From: Verrucomicrobiota bacterium
GTDB taxonomy: Bacteria > Verrucomicrobiota > Verrucomicrobiia > Verrucomicrobiales > DEV007
DNA: 64,000 nt
Direction of reading: 5' to 3'
NCBI GenBank assembly: GCA_024277195.1
Contig: JAJRVS010000050.1
Coordinates: 1-64,000 of the forward strand
A program made the position numbers and the translations under genes. Position 1 is the first letter of the stretch, and each line of letters starts with the position of its first letter. Of the stretch, positions 28,175-37,103 are shown one piece after another. The notes beneath the pieces were generated by a model. That model saw nothing but the letters and a program-made list of their open reading frames with translations, made no database searches and was not told the DNA's origin.

Positions 28175-29191
28175 ATGAATCAATTTAATAATATGATGAG
28201 ATTTTATAAGTCAATAGCGTCATTGCTCAAGCGGAGAGGCTTGCGGATTGTGGCGGATTTCACTTTGGTGATTTTTGTTTTGCTTACTCCTGCTTGTTAT
28301 GACTCGTACGGGGTTGCAGAGCTTAAGCTGGAACAAGAAGATTATCAGGGTGCCATTGAGCGATCAAAAGCATCGATAGTGTCAGTTCAAAAACAAATTG
28401 ATGAAATTAAGCCTCAAGTCGAAGAGGTTAAAGAGGTTAAGGATAGCTTGAAGGGGGTGTTGAAAGAGAATAGGGTTTTTCAAGAAGAGATTGAAGATTA
28501 CGAAATACGCTTGCGTGGAACGATGGCTGTTTTAAAAGCTTGTCAGAGTGCATTTAAGATCAAAGTCAATATTGAGCAAGGCAAGAAATTTGAATCAATT
28601 CGTTTAAAAAATGGGCAAACATTAACGAAAGTTGTATACAGGGGCTTTGGGGAAAAAGGCTTGAGTCTTGCTCATAGCGGAGGAGTGGGGGTGTTTGCTC
28701 TTGAACAAATGCCCGAAGAAATAGAGCAATACTTTGTCATGCCTCCATCAAAGCCTATTTCAGCTGTTGACCCGAAATTAATATTATCCCGGAAACCGGA
28801 CGCATTGAAAACTCATGCTCAAATTCAGAAAGAGCGGAATTTAAAGAATAACGAGGAATACAATGCGGCAATTTTGAAGCAAAAAATTAGAGATGAGAAG
28901 CGCGATCGTGAAAGGGCCAAGAATTCGGCTGAGATGGCTAAGAAAAGAGCCGAGTATGAAAAAAAGGAGAAGGAAATAGACTCATTGATAGGTGAACTTA
29001 ATCGGTATCAAGATTCTTATAATCAGCATCTTGTTGCTGTAAAGGCGCAGAAAAAGACTTGGGAAAAAATGAGCTTACCACCATCAAGAGCAGATAGGCA
29101 AAGCACAATTGATGGTTTTACTGAACGAGGGCGAACCTTATCTCTCAAAATAAACGAGCTTAAGAAAAAGCTTGAGACTGCAAGGCAGTGA
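28175..29191 (+). CDS. Coiled-coil membrane-anchored protein of unknown function
   Basis: This 338-residue protein has a hydrophobic segment (about 25-40) ending LLTPAC, which could be a weak lipobox (Cys41) or a signal anchor. Two charged coiled coils follow (about 50-125 and 210-338, rich in Lys, Glu and Arg). Between them is a small domain (about 139-185) with NGQTLTKVVYRGFGEKGLSL and MPEEIEQYF, matching the C-terminal domain of the preceding gene. Met7 or Met8 are alternative starts. Its stop is 4 bases from the stop of the convergent transporter gene. The A+T-rich codons set it apart from both sides. Function is unknown. Confidence 0.7.
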   Translation: MNQFNNMMRFYKSIASLLKRRGLRIVADFTLVIFVLLTPACYDSYGVAELKLEQEDYQGAIERSKASIVSVQKQIDEIKPQVEEVKEVKDSLKGVLKENRVFQEEIEDYEIRLRGTMAVLKACQSAFKIKVNIEQGKKFESIRLKNGQTLTKVVYRGFGEKGLSLAHSGGVGVFALEQMPEEIEQYFVMPPSKPISAVDPKLILSRKPDALKTHAQIQKERNLKNNEEYNAAILKQKIRDEKRDRERAKNSAEMAKKRAEYEKKEKEIDSLIGELNRYQDSYNQHLVAVKAQKKTWEKMSLPPSRADRQSTIDGFTERGRTLSLKINELKKKLETARQ

Positions 29192-29195
29192 TAGT

Positions 29196-29939
29196 TTAAG
29201 CAAGCAGCATCCGTAGTCCGGCGGCAAAGGAGAAGAAATATAGTAGGATTTCGAAGGCTCGCTGGGGCACCAGTTTGATCAAGTGCCTGCCGAGTAGGAT
29301 ACCTGCTAGGATGCCGGGTAAGAGGGCAAGGTCTATTTTCAGGGATTCGATGTTGATCAGGTTCAACTGACCGAGGAAGGGGACTTTAAAGATGTTGAGG
29401 AAGAGGAAAAAACGGGCTCCGATACCAAGGAAATCATTTTTTTCTAGCTTGTGAACCAAGGCGTAGATTGAATAGACTGGGCCGGCTGCGTTGGCTAGGG
29501 TGGTGGAGACGCCAATCGTCAGCCCTGATCCCCAGCGGAAATAACGGGAGTCGGGCAGGTGGGCGAGAAATTCGGAGCGCAGGGCACGGATCAATTGAAA
29601 GCTGATCATACAGAGAATGATGCCGCCGATGGTCTTTTTGGCTGCAGAGTCACTGAATTGGCCCAGCATCAACCAACCTAACAATACGCCACAGACCGCG
29701 GGAGCTACCAAAGGTAAAACCTGTTTCCACGAGGCGTGTTTGCGGAAGATGGGGTAGACAATGAGATCGCAGACAATCAGTAGGGGCAGCACCATGCCGA
29801 CTGAAGCTTTGGCTCCGAACAGCTCCGCCATGATGATCACATTGACGATGGCCAGTCCGGGAAAACCGGTCTTTGATACCCCCAGTGAAAAAGCTCCGAA
29901 TAGAGCTAATAGGTAGATATTGAGAGAGAGATCGGGCAT
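29196..29939 (-). CDS. TSUP/TauE-SafE-family transporter
   Basis: This 247-residue inner-membrane protein is of the sulfite-exporter TauE/SafE family, which moves sulfur-containing or organic anions; the substrate is not predictable. Seven or eight hydrophobic segments are visible, with the typical N-terminal repeat motif GVSKTGFPGLAIVNV and the later GSGLTIGVSTTLANAAGPV. The frame is open to 30185, but the ATG at 29939 (MPDLSLNIYLL) starts directly at the first helix, and the upstream part has no membrane or family features. The gene is convergent with 28175-29191. Confidence 0.85.
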   Translation of the reverse strand: MPDLSLNIYLLALFGAFSLGVSKTGFPGLAIVNVIIMAELFGAKASVGMVLPLLIVCDLIVYPIFRKHASWKQVLPLVAPAVCGVLLGWLMLGQFSDSAAKKTIGGIILCMISFQLIRALRSEFLAHLPDSRYFRWGSGLTIGVSTTLANAAGPVYSIYALVHKLEKNDFLGIGARFFLFLNIFKVPFLGQLNLINIESLKIDLALLPGILAGILLGRHLIKLVPQRAFEILLYFFSFAAGLRMLLA

Positions 29940-30021
29940 CACTTCTATCTCGTAGCAGGGCTTGAGCCAGGGTTCAAGGCTGGTCAGTTGCTTTTTTGAA
30001 TCGGAGCAAGTGTCATTTTGT

Positions 30022-30044
30022 AATGGGTGTGACCCCATTTTTTT
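30022..30044 (+). repeat. Short hairpin with T-run between TSUP and hemH
   Basis: AATGGG (30022-30027) and CCCATT (30034-30039) flank a 6-base loop, followed by a T-run to 30044. It looks like a terminator on the plus strand, but no plus-strand gene ends nearby. The minus strand carries AAAAATGGGGTCA, the same 13-mer as at 5721, so a small dispersed repeat is an alternative. Confidence 0.35.
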
Positions 30045-30197
30045 AATTTTGCAGGAGGATGCGGGTGCAGAAAGGGCGGTGGTAGGGCCCTGCTTGAAAT
30101 GAACGGTTTTGTAGGGGCTTTTTTTGGCAGTTGTTGGTGAAAAAATAGCGGAAAAATGGTGGCAGCGGTGTAAAGGTGAGGGCAATCAATTCTAAGT

Positions 30198-31220
30198 ATG
30201 TCTAAACAGGGAATTCTACTCGTTAATCTTGGCTCACCTGATTCCACGGATGTGGGAGATGTCAGGCGTTATTTGCGTCAGTTTTTGATGGATGGCAAGG
30301 TGTTGGATGCGCCTTATCCGATACGTTTTTGTGTGGTGAATTTTGCCATTTTGCCATCGCGTCCCAAGGAGTCGGCGCAGGCTTATAAAAAGATCTGGCA
30401 GCCGGAGGGGTCTCCATTGGTGATATCGAGTCGTGCGATTCGCGATGCAATGGAAGAGCGTTTTCCTGATGCGGTGGTGGAGCTGGCGATGCGATATCAG
30501 AACCCATCGATTGAGAGCGCGGTTGGCAAATTAAAAGAGCAGGGAGTGGGTTCGGTCGCAGTGGTGCCGCTGTTCCCGCATTACGCGATGTCGAGTTATG
30601 AGAGCGCGGTGGAGCGGGTGAAGGTGGTGGCGAAAAAAATGGCTCCGGAGATGGTCTTGAATGTGGTGCCACCCTATTACGATGATCCGGATTACATTGA
30701 GGCCTTGGTTGACCGGTCGGCAGAATTTTTAGCCCAGGATTACGATCATTTGCTGTTCAGCTTCCATGGCATACCTGAACGTCATCTGCAGAAATCGGAT
30801 CCGGCGGGAGGGCACCTTCAGATTCCTGAAGGTTATTGCTGTTCTGAGGGAGATGCTTCTTTCGACACTTGCTATCGCGCCCAATGTTTCAAAACGATGG
30901 ATACTTTTGTGAAAAAGGCAGGCATTGCCGAGGAGAAGTATTCGCATTCTTTTCAATCGCGTTTAGGCCGGGAGCCGTGGTTGAAACCCTATACGGATCA
31001 TGTGATCGAAGAGCTGCCTGCCAAGGGGATCAAAAAACTACTGGTGATCTGCCCGGTGTTTATTTCGGACTGCCTGGAGACCATTGAAGAGATAGGTATG
31101 CGCGGCAAGGAGGACTTTATTAAGGCGGGGGGCGAGTCGCTGCAGTTGATTCCCTGTCTGAATGAACATCCGCGTTGGTTGGACGCCTTGCAGACGATCA
31201 CGGAGCGGCATCTGGGCTAA
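30198..31220 (+). CDS. hemH: Ferrochelatase
   Basis: HemH inserts Fe(II) into protoporphyrin IX, the last step of protoheme synthesis. The 340-residue length is usual. Family motifs are the N-terminal GILLVNLGSPDSTDVGDVR, the catalytic-His stretch FSFHGIPERH, the SFQSRLGREPWLKPYT motif and CPVFISDCLETIEEI with the metal-site Glu. A Cys-rich insertion (GYCCSEGDASFDTCYRAQC, about residues 213-231) is visible and could hold a metal or disulfides. The hrpB gene begins 21 bases after the stop. Confidence 0.94.
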   Translation: MSKQGILLVNLGSPDSTDVGDVRRYLRQFLMDGKVLDAPYPIRFCVVNFAILPSRPKESAQAYKKIWQPEGSPLVISSRAIRDAMEERFPDAVVELAMRYQNPSIESAVGKLKEQGVGSVAVVPLFPHYAMSSYESAVERVKVVAKKMAPEMVLNVVPPYYDDPDYIEALVDRSAEFLAQDYDHLLFSFHGIPERHLQKSDPAGGHLQIPEGYCCSEGDASFDTCYRAQCFKTMDTFVKKAGIAEEKYSHSFQSRLGREPWLKPYTDHVIEELPAKGIKKLLVICPVFISDCLETIEEIGMRGKEDFIKAGGESLQLIPCLNEHPRWLDALQTITERHLG

Positions 31221-31241
31221 GTTGATATTTGGGGTGCAGGG

Positions 31242-33845
31242 ATGGGAAATGAAGGGAACCAGACGCTGCCGATTTACGAGATTGAGGAAGCTTTGTGTGA
31301 GGCGCTCGCTGAGGGTGTGGATAGCCCCCGGGTGGTGATCGAGGCTCCAACGGGGTCAGGCAAGTCAACCCAGGTTCCTCAAATCCTACTAGATAATCAT
31401 TTGTTGGGCGAAGGTGAGGTCCTGGTGCTACAGCCACGCAGGATGGCGGCAAGGATGCTGGCAAAAAGGGTGGCGTGGGAGCGAGGGGGGCGTTTGGGCG
31501 ATGAGGTGGGTTATCAGGTGCGTTTTGAAAAAGTGATGGGATCCCGAACTAGAATCCGTTACGTGACCGAGGGAATTGTCCAGCGTCGTTTGATCAATGA
31601 CGCTCGACTCGAAGGGGTGAGCGCGGTGGTGCTTGATGAATTTCATGAACGTCATCTGGATGGCGATGTGGTTTTGGCTCGCTGCCTGGATTTGCAGAAC
31701 AGCACTCGCCCCGACCTGAAGGTTATTGTGATGTCGGCTACACTGGAGGGCGAAGGGTTACAAAATTATCTCGGTGAAAATTGTAAACGTTTGGTTTCCA
31801 AAGGGCGCACTTTTCCAGTGGATGTTCTTTATTCACCCAGCAAGCAACGTCATGGGGATCGGATTTGGGATCACACTGTTCGTTCCATCAGGTCATTTAT
31901 AAAAAGCGTTGATAATAAAGGTAATGTATTGGTTTTTATGCCAGGAGCGTATGAAATAAGGCGCACTATCAAGGCTTTACAGGGCAGCTCGCTGGGCTCT
32001 CTTTATCAAATTTTGCCACTCTACGGAAGTTTGTCTGCCCAGGCGCAGGACGACGCGGTGAGCGGGGGTAGCAGCGGTAAAGCTAAAATTGTGGTAGCGA
32101 CAAACGTGGCGGAAACCTCGCTGACGATTAACGGGGTGACCCTGGTGGTGGACAGCGGTTTGGCGAGAATGTCGAGTTACGACGCAAAACGAGGTTTGCA
32201 GACCTTGATGGTGGAGAAAATTTCGCGGGCTTCAGCGGATCAGCGCGCTGGGCGGGCGGGGCGCACCATGGCAGGTCATTGTCTGCGCCTGTGGAGCGAG
32301 GAGGATCATGCGCGCCGTATGGCATCAACCCAGCCTGAAATCCATCGGATTGATCTGGCTGCGGTGATTCCGGGCTTGATGGCGGGTGGAGTTGAGGATG
32401 TAGCGGTTTTTCCATGGTATGAGCCGCCCCGGGCTGGAATGTTGGATAAGGCTCTGCAGCAATTGCGGAGCAGTGGTGTGATTGATCAAGAGTCGGGTAA
32501 GCTGACCGAGACCGGATGGAATTTAAGTCAGTTGCCGCTCGACCCACGGCAGGGTTTGGTATTGCTGAAGGCGGCGGAGGCGGGTTGCCTTGAATTTTTT
32601 GCGGTGGTGATAGCGGCGACCCAGGGCAGGTCTTTGTTTTTAGGTCGAGGTAAGGCAGCGGTGCAATTTGAGGATTATGTGATGGCGGACGATAGCTCGG
32701 ATTTGTTGCCGATCTATCGAGCCTGGTGTGGCGCACAGGCGGTGGGCTTTGATCCGGGTCGTTGCGATCACTTGGGGGTGAGGGCCAATGCGGCACGTGA
32801 GATTGGGCGCAGTGCGGATCAGTTTCTGAGTGCGGTAAACCCTTTGGCAGGAAAGGGGCAGGATCAATCTGGAGAGCCGAATGCGGAAGATCTGGCGCGT
32901 ATTCTTCTCGTGGGTTATTCGGACCAGGTGGGACGTCGTTTGAGCGAATCAACCTTGTCATCCGTGGTGGTGGGGAACCGGCGAGGTTTGCTCGACAAAC
33001 AGAGTGTCTTGGCTCAAAAGGCTTTTGCCAAAAGCTTGTTTTTGATAGGCGAAATGACGGAGGTCGAAGGCAAGGAGGTACAGGTGAGGTTGAATCTGGC
33101 GACCCAGATCGACAGAATGCTTTTGGAGGAGATGTTCCCCGATGATCTGGTGAGTAGAGTGGAAGCGGAATACGATGAGTCTTCGCGCCGGGTGGTGGCT
33201 AAAAATGAGATCCGTTTTCGTGATTTGGTGCTGGAGAGCAAATCATCGGGCCAGGTTCCAGAAGATCAGGCAGCGCATCTATTAGCGCAGCAGGTTGGTA
33301 TGGGTAACCTAATGTTAAAAAAGTGGGATAACTCTGTTAATCAATGGATTGCACGAGTTAATACGTTTTCTCGAGGTATAGGGGAAATGCAAGTTTCACC
33401 GATTGACGAAGAGGCAAAGTTATTGATTTATGAGGAAATTTGTCGCGGAGCGAGTTCCTATCGGGAGATCAAGAACCGAGAGGTGAAACCGGCTTTGAAA
33501 GGCTGGTTGTCTGCTGCCCAGAAGTCGTCACTTGATCATTATGTGCCTGATCGAGTGCGATTGTCCGAGCAGCGCAAAGCCAAGGTGATTTACCACGAAA
33601 ACGAGAACCCTAAGATATCAGTGGTGATTCAGCAGCTTTTTGAGATCAAACAAACGCCCGTTTTGGGAGATGGGCGTATTCCGTTGCGGGTCGAAATCCT
33701 GGGGCCGAATCAGCGCCCGGTACAGATCACGGATGATCTGGAGCGCTTTTGGAAAACCACTTATGCGGATGTGCGCACGATGTTACGCGGGCGTTATCCC
33801 AAACACGCCTGGCCAACGGTCGAGGAATTGACCGGGAGCCAGTAA
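31242..33845 (+). CDS. hrpB: HrpB-type DExH RNA helicase
   Basis: This 867-residue ATP-dependent helicase is of the HrpB branch of DEAH/RHA proteins. The Walker A is APTGSGKST (35-43). Motif II is the HrpB-type D132-E-F-H followed by ER, motif III is MSATLEG, and motif VI is QRAGRAGR. The OB-like and HrpB C-terminal domains fill the second half. HrpB has no well-defined cellular role in most bacteria. It follows hemH by 21 bases. The C-terminal 130 residues, with LNWK-like motifs replaced by RVEILGPNQRPVQITDD, match the family end. Confidence 0.92.
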   Translation: MGNEGNQTLPIYEIEEALCEALAEGVDSPRVVIEAPTGSGKSTQVPQILLDNHLLGEGEVLVLQPRRMAARMLAKRVAWERGGRLGDEVGYQVRFEKVMGSRTRIRYVTEGIVQRRLINDARLEGVSAVVLDEFHERHLDGDVVLARCLDLQNSTRPDLKVIVMSATLEGEGLQNYLGENCKRLVSKGRTFPVDVLYSPSKQRHGDRIWDHTVRSIRSFIKSVDNKGNVLVFMPGAYEIRRTIKALQGSSLGSLYQILPLYGSLSAQAQDDAVSGGSSGKAKIVVATNVAETSLTINGVTLVVDSGLARMSSYDAKRGLQTLMVEKISRASADQRAGRAGRTMAGHCLRLWSEEDHARRMASTQPEIHRIDLAAVIPGLMAGGVEDVAVFPWYEPPRAGMLDKALQQLRSSGVIDQESGKLTETGWNLSQLPLDPRQGLVLLKAAEAGCLEFFAVVIAATQGRSLFLGRGKAAVQFEDYVMADDSSDLLPIYRAWCGAQAVGFDPGRCDHLGVRANAAREIGRSADQFLSAVNPLAGKGQDQSGEPNAEDLARILLVGYSDQVGRRLSESTLSSVVVGNRRGLLDKQSVLAQKAFAKSLFLIGEMTEVEGKEVQVRLNLATQIDRMLLEEMFPDDLVSRVEAEYDESSRRVVAKNEIRFRDLVLESKSSGQVPEDQAAHLLAQQVGMGNLMLKKWDNSVNQWIARVNTFSRGIGEMQVSPIDEEAKLLIYEEICRGASSYREIKNREVKPALKGWLSAAQKSSLDHYVPDRVRLSEQRKAKVIYHENENPKISVVIQQLFEIKQTPVLGDGRIPLRVEILGPNQRPVQITDDLERFWKTTYADVRTMLRGRYPKHAWPTVEELTGSQ

Positions 33846-33867
33846 GCCAGATTCAGCAATAAGTCGT

Positions 33868-34968
33868 TTACTCAGCAGCACCGCCGCCAGAGTTACCGAG
33901 TTCTGAATATTCGGGAGGCAGGGCATTGGCAAAACGGGATTTGTCGATCGCTTTCATATAGGCTTCGATCGGATCGACATTGCCATTAAGCATTTCGGCC
34001 CAGATGGCATCGTCCATGAATTGCATGCCGACATTTTGCCCACCAGTGATGATGTCCTGCAGTTTTTGGGTGGCCCCTTCACGGATCACAGCTCCCACGG
34101 CGGGGGTGGCAACGAGAATTTCGTTAACCGCTACCCGTCCTTGTCCCCCGGTTTTTTTCAGCAATAACTGGGCGAGCACGCCGCGCAAAGAAGCGGATAA
34201 CATGGTTCGCACCTGTGCTTGTTGATCAGAGGGGAAGACGTCGACCAAACGGTCAACGGTTTTACGGGCATTGTTGGTGTGCAAGGTGCCGAAGACCAGC
34301 AGTCCGGTTTCGGCAGCGGTCAGAGCCAGAGAGATGGTTTCCAGGTCGCGCATTTCCCCCACCAGAACGATGTCGGCATCTTCACGCAGGGAGGCCCGCA
34401 GACCATCAGCGAAGGATGGGGTCTGGATTGGCACTTCGCGTTGACTGATGATGCTTTTTTTGTTGTTGTGAACAAACTCAATAGGTTCTTCGATGGTGAT
34501 GATGTGGCGCGAATAATTGGTGTTGATGTAGTCAATTAAAGCCGCCAGGGTGGTTGACTTGCCTGAGCCGGTTGGTCCGGTGACCAATACCAGTCCACTT
34601 CTCAAATCTCCGAATCTTTTGACTACTTCAGGAATACCCAGTTGCTCCAAAGTGGCGATTTTAGTGGGGATCAAACGAAAGACGGCTCCGAGGCCATTTT
34701 TTTGTTTGAAGAAATTACAACGAAAACGTGAGTCGGCATCCATTTCGTAAGCGAAATCCAGGTCGCCACTTTCCAGGTAATTTTCGAAAGCCTTGGGATC
34801 GCATATTTCCGCCAACATGCCTTTTAGTGAATCGTGCTCTAGGATGCCTTCGGAGATCGGCTGCAGGGCTCCGTGAGCCCTTATTTTGGGTGGCTGGCCT
34901 TCACTGAGGTGAAGGTCGGAAGCTCCTGCTTGAATGAGGTGCTGAAAGTATTGATCGATGACTGCCAT
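33868..34968 (-). CDS. PilT/PilU-type pilus retraction ATPase
   Basis: This 366-residue secretion-type hexameric ATPase of the PilT family powers type IV pilus retraction at the inner membrane. The ATG at 34968 (MAVIDQYF) is preferred; the frame extends to 35061 but overlaps the upstream gene. The Walker A is GPTGSGKST (131-139), the Asp-box is ITIEEPIEFVH, the Walker B is VLVGEMRDLETI, and the His-box is TLHTNNA. The C-terminus has a PilU-like tail (WAEMLNGNVDPIEAY), suggesting the PilU role beside the preceding PilT. No pilin or assembly gene is nearby. Confidence 0.88.
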   Translation of the reverse strand: MAVIDQYFQHLIQAGASDLHLSEGQPPKIRAHGALQPISEGILEHDSLKGMLAEICDPKAFENYLESGDLDFAYEMDADSRFRCNFFKQKNGLGAVFRLIPTKIATLEQLGIPEVVKRFGDLRSGLVLVTGPTGSGKSTTLAALIDYINTNYSRHIITIEEPIEFVHNNKKSIISQREVPIQTPSFADGLRASLREDADIVLVGEMRDLETISLALTAAETGLLVFGTLHTNNARKTVDRLVDVFPSDQQAQVRTMLSASLRGVLAQLLLKKTGGQGRVAVNEILVATPAVGAVIREGATQKLQDIITGGQNVGMQFMDDAIWAEMLNGNVDPIEAYMKAIDKSRFANALPPEYSELGNSGGGAAE

Positions 34969-35017
34969 GGGAAAAGAATTTGAGATTAAAAGTTTGAAAT
35001 TAAAAGCGTCTTTGGTC

Positions 35018-36112
35018 CTAGTCTTCGACTCCCAGCGATCGACGCATTTGAATGGGATCAACGGCGCGACCGATGGCTTCTTCAGCTGCCACCGTGCCTG
35101 CTTCGACCAACTCGATGAGGGAATCGTCGAGTAGTTTCATACCGACGTTTTTACCGGTTTGCATGATGCCAGGCAGCATGAAGGTTTTACCGTCACGAAT
35201 GGTAGCTGATACCGCAGGCGAGTTGACCAGGATTTCCAGAGCAAGCGCCCGGCCATCACCGTCAGCTTTGGGCACCAGTTGTTGACTGATGATGCCGCGC
35301 AAAGATTCACTGACCATAATGCGGATCTGTTCCCGTTGTTCAGTCGGAAACACATCGAGGATACGGTCGAGGGTTCGCGCTGCGCTTCCTGTGTGCAGGG
35401 TGGCGAGCACCAAGTGACCGGTTTCTGCGGCGGTGATCGCCAACGAAATGGTCTCCAAATCGCGCATTTCCCCCACCATGATGATATCCGGGTCTTCACG
35501 AAGAGAAGCTCTGAGCGCGGCGCCAAAAGATTCGGTGTGGGTGTGGATCTCACGTTGGTTCACATGGCAAGCATTGGAGTCGATGACGTACTCGATCGGA
35601 TCTTCCAAAGTGATGATGTGATCGGTGCGCATCGCGTTGATCTCGGTGATCAAGGCTGCCAGAGTAGTTGACTTACCGCTACCGACAGAGCCAGTGACCA
35701 AAATGAGGCCATTGTGATACTGGAGCAAGGGTTTGATAGCTGCGGGTAAACCCAGCTCTTCCATGGTGCGCACCGAAGTACTGATCACCCGGAATACCAT
35801 CTCCCAGCCGAGACGTTGTTTGATCACACTGGCTCGAAAGCGGCCAAAATCGGTATCGTAAGCGAAATCAACGTCGCCGGTTTCCTCCAGACGGGCTAGT
35901 TCGGCAGGGGGCAAATAGGTGCGGGCAAGATGCTCGCATTGTTCGGCGGTGATGTAGTCGGCATTTTCCCACAGCGGTTGCAAGCGACCGAAGCGCCGCC
36001 AGGAAGGCTGGCAGGTAGGGGACAAGTGGACGTCCGAGCAGTCATACTGTTGCGCCAGTTTTAAATATTCATCAACATGGTCGAGGACGGCAATGGTTCC
36101 GGTATCTGACAT
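35018..36112 (-). CDS. pilT: Twitching motility protein PilT
   Basis: This 364-residue pilus retraction ATPase has Walker A GSVGSGKST (141-149), Asp-box ITLEDPIEYVI, Walker B IMVGEMRDLETI and His-box TLHTGSA. Its C-terminal stretch SPAVSATIRDGKTFMLPGIMQ corresponds to the retraction motif AIRNLIRE region of PilT. The second ATPase starts 49 bases downstream on the same strand, so the two are very probably cotranscribed. The usual short N-terminal PAS-like domain is present (residues 1-110). Confidence 0.88.
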   Translation of the reverse strand: MSDTGTIAVLDHVDEYLKLAQQYDCSDVHLSPTCQPSWRRFGRLQPLWENADYITAEQCEHLARTYLPPAELARLEETGDVDFAYDTDFGRFRASVIKQRLGWEMVFRVISTSVRTMEELGLPAAIKPLLQYHNGLILVTGSVGSGKSTTLAALITEINAMRTDHIITLEDPIEYVIDSNACHVNQREIHTHTESFGAALRASLREDPDIIMVGEMRDLETISLAITAAETGHLVLATLHTGSAARTLDRILDVFPTEQREQIRIMVSESLRGIISQQLVPKADGDGRALALEILVNSPAVSATIRDGKTFMLPGIMQTGKNVGMKLLDDSLIELVEAGTVAAEEAIGRAVDPIQMRRSLGVED

Positions 36113-36147
36113 TTTGGTTTAAGCGTGTTGTGTGGTTAATAAAAAGG

Positions 36148-36564
36148 TTATTTGTCGAGGTCTTCTTGTCGAGCTTTCGAAATATTGGCGAACCATTGTT
36201 CAAATTCTTTTTCTACGGCTTTTCTCAAAACGGGCTTGGACAGCCGGATTATTTGCTTTCCAGCGATTCCAAGCAAGCCAAAAAGTGTGCCTTTGCGATC
36301 AGAAGGTGGTTTTTCCTCATGGTCGCTGGCAGACGAAGAGCGAAACGGGCTCAAAAGGTTTTTGGCAACCAGTAGACCTGCTAAAACCCCGCCGCCAATC
36401 CACCAATAGCGATAAGCATGAAAGGAGGCTTCCAATTTTCTTGATACATTGAGAATGTCCCCGAGTTGCGACGCATCCCGGTTGATTTGCAGGCGAGATT
36501 GATCGAGCTTGGCGATCAATTGCTCCCGTTTGCTTAATGTCGGCGTTGTCGATCTTCGAGCCAT
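36148..36564 (-). CDS. YqjK-like membrane protein
   Basis: This 138-residue protein has a helical N-terminus (KREQLIAKLDQSRLQINRD, about 12-30) similar in pattern to E. coli YqjK, a single membrane helix (about 54-67, WWIGGGVLAGLLVA) and a charged C-terminus with a second weakly hydrophobic segment. It overlaps the yqjE-like gene by about 30 bases, as expected for translational coupling. It is the third gene of a yqjD-yqjE-yqjK-like operon. Function is unknown; assignment rests mainly on gene order. Confidence 0.6.
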   Translation of the reverse strand: MARRSTTPTLSKREQLIAKLDQSRLQINRDASQLGDILNVSRKLEASFHAYRYWWIGGGVLAGLLVAKNLLSPFRSSSASDHEEKPPSDRKGTLFGLLGIAGKQIIRLSKPVLRKAVEKEFEQWFANISKARQEDLDK

Positions 36565-36968
36565 TGACGGTCTTTTTCTATTTCTTTAAGGGAGTCTCTA
36601 AAAGCAGTTTGAGATAAGCGCTTTTTAGCGATGATTAAAAGCAGAAAAGCTACAAAAAGGTGAATGCCTCCGGTAATCAACACCACTTTGGGCCATGACC
36701 AATCAAAATGAATGGTGAGCATGCCGATCGCGCCGGTGAGCAAGGTCAGATAGGCAAGAGCAAAAAATAGGAATGCGGTTAAGATCACAAAGAGCTTGAA
36801 CAGCAGCTCTCCGCGAACTTCCTTGGCTTCGAGCTGGAAGAGGCTGAGGCGGGCAAGGATGTGATCTATAAATGCCGCCAGCGTAGAGGCCGTCAGATCT
36901 CCCAAGCCCTGGCGGGCAGGGGGTGGTGGTGTTGAAGTGTGATTCTGTGGAGGCCGCCCCGCGTTCAT
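36534..36968 (-). CDS. YqjE/phage-holin-superfamily-III membrane protein
   Basis: This 144-residue inner-membrane protein has a short proline-rich start, then an amphipathic helix ending in SLFQLEAKEVRGEL, then two membrane helices (about 56-80 and 91-114). This matches the YqjE/holin-III family, found in many non-lysogenic genomes, so it is not evidence for a prophage. In E. coli, YqjE follows YqjD, a ribosome-binding inner-membrane protein; the same order is seen here. The exact job is unknown. Confidence 0.78.
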   Translation of the reverse strand: MNAGRPPQNHTSTPPPPARQGLGDLTASTLAAFIDHILARLSLFQLEAKEVRGELLFKLFVILTAFLFFALAYLTLLTGAIGMLTIHFDWSWPKVVLITGGIHLFVAFLLLIIAKKRLSQTAFRDSLKEIEKDRQWLEDRQRRH

Positions 36969-37103
36969 ATTATGAAAAGTGCGGTTAAAGCAAGGTTGCC
37001 CGCAGCGTTAATTTTCATGAAGGTTGGAACGACACACACTGCGATGACAGAATTGGAATTCTATCCTACGCTGAGGAAAACGGATGTGTCAGAGCAGTGT
37101 AAT

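Noticed and set aside
36534-36968. Holin-like protein as sign of a prophage
   Set aside because: The holin-III/YqjE family is common in non-phage loci, and no other phage gene is present.
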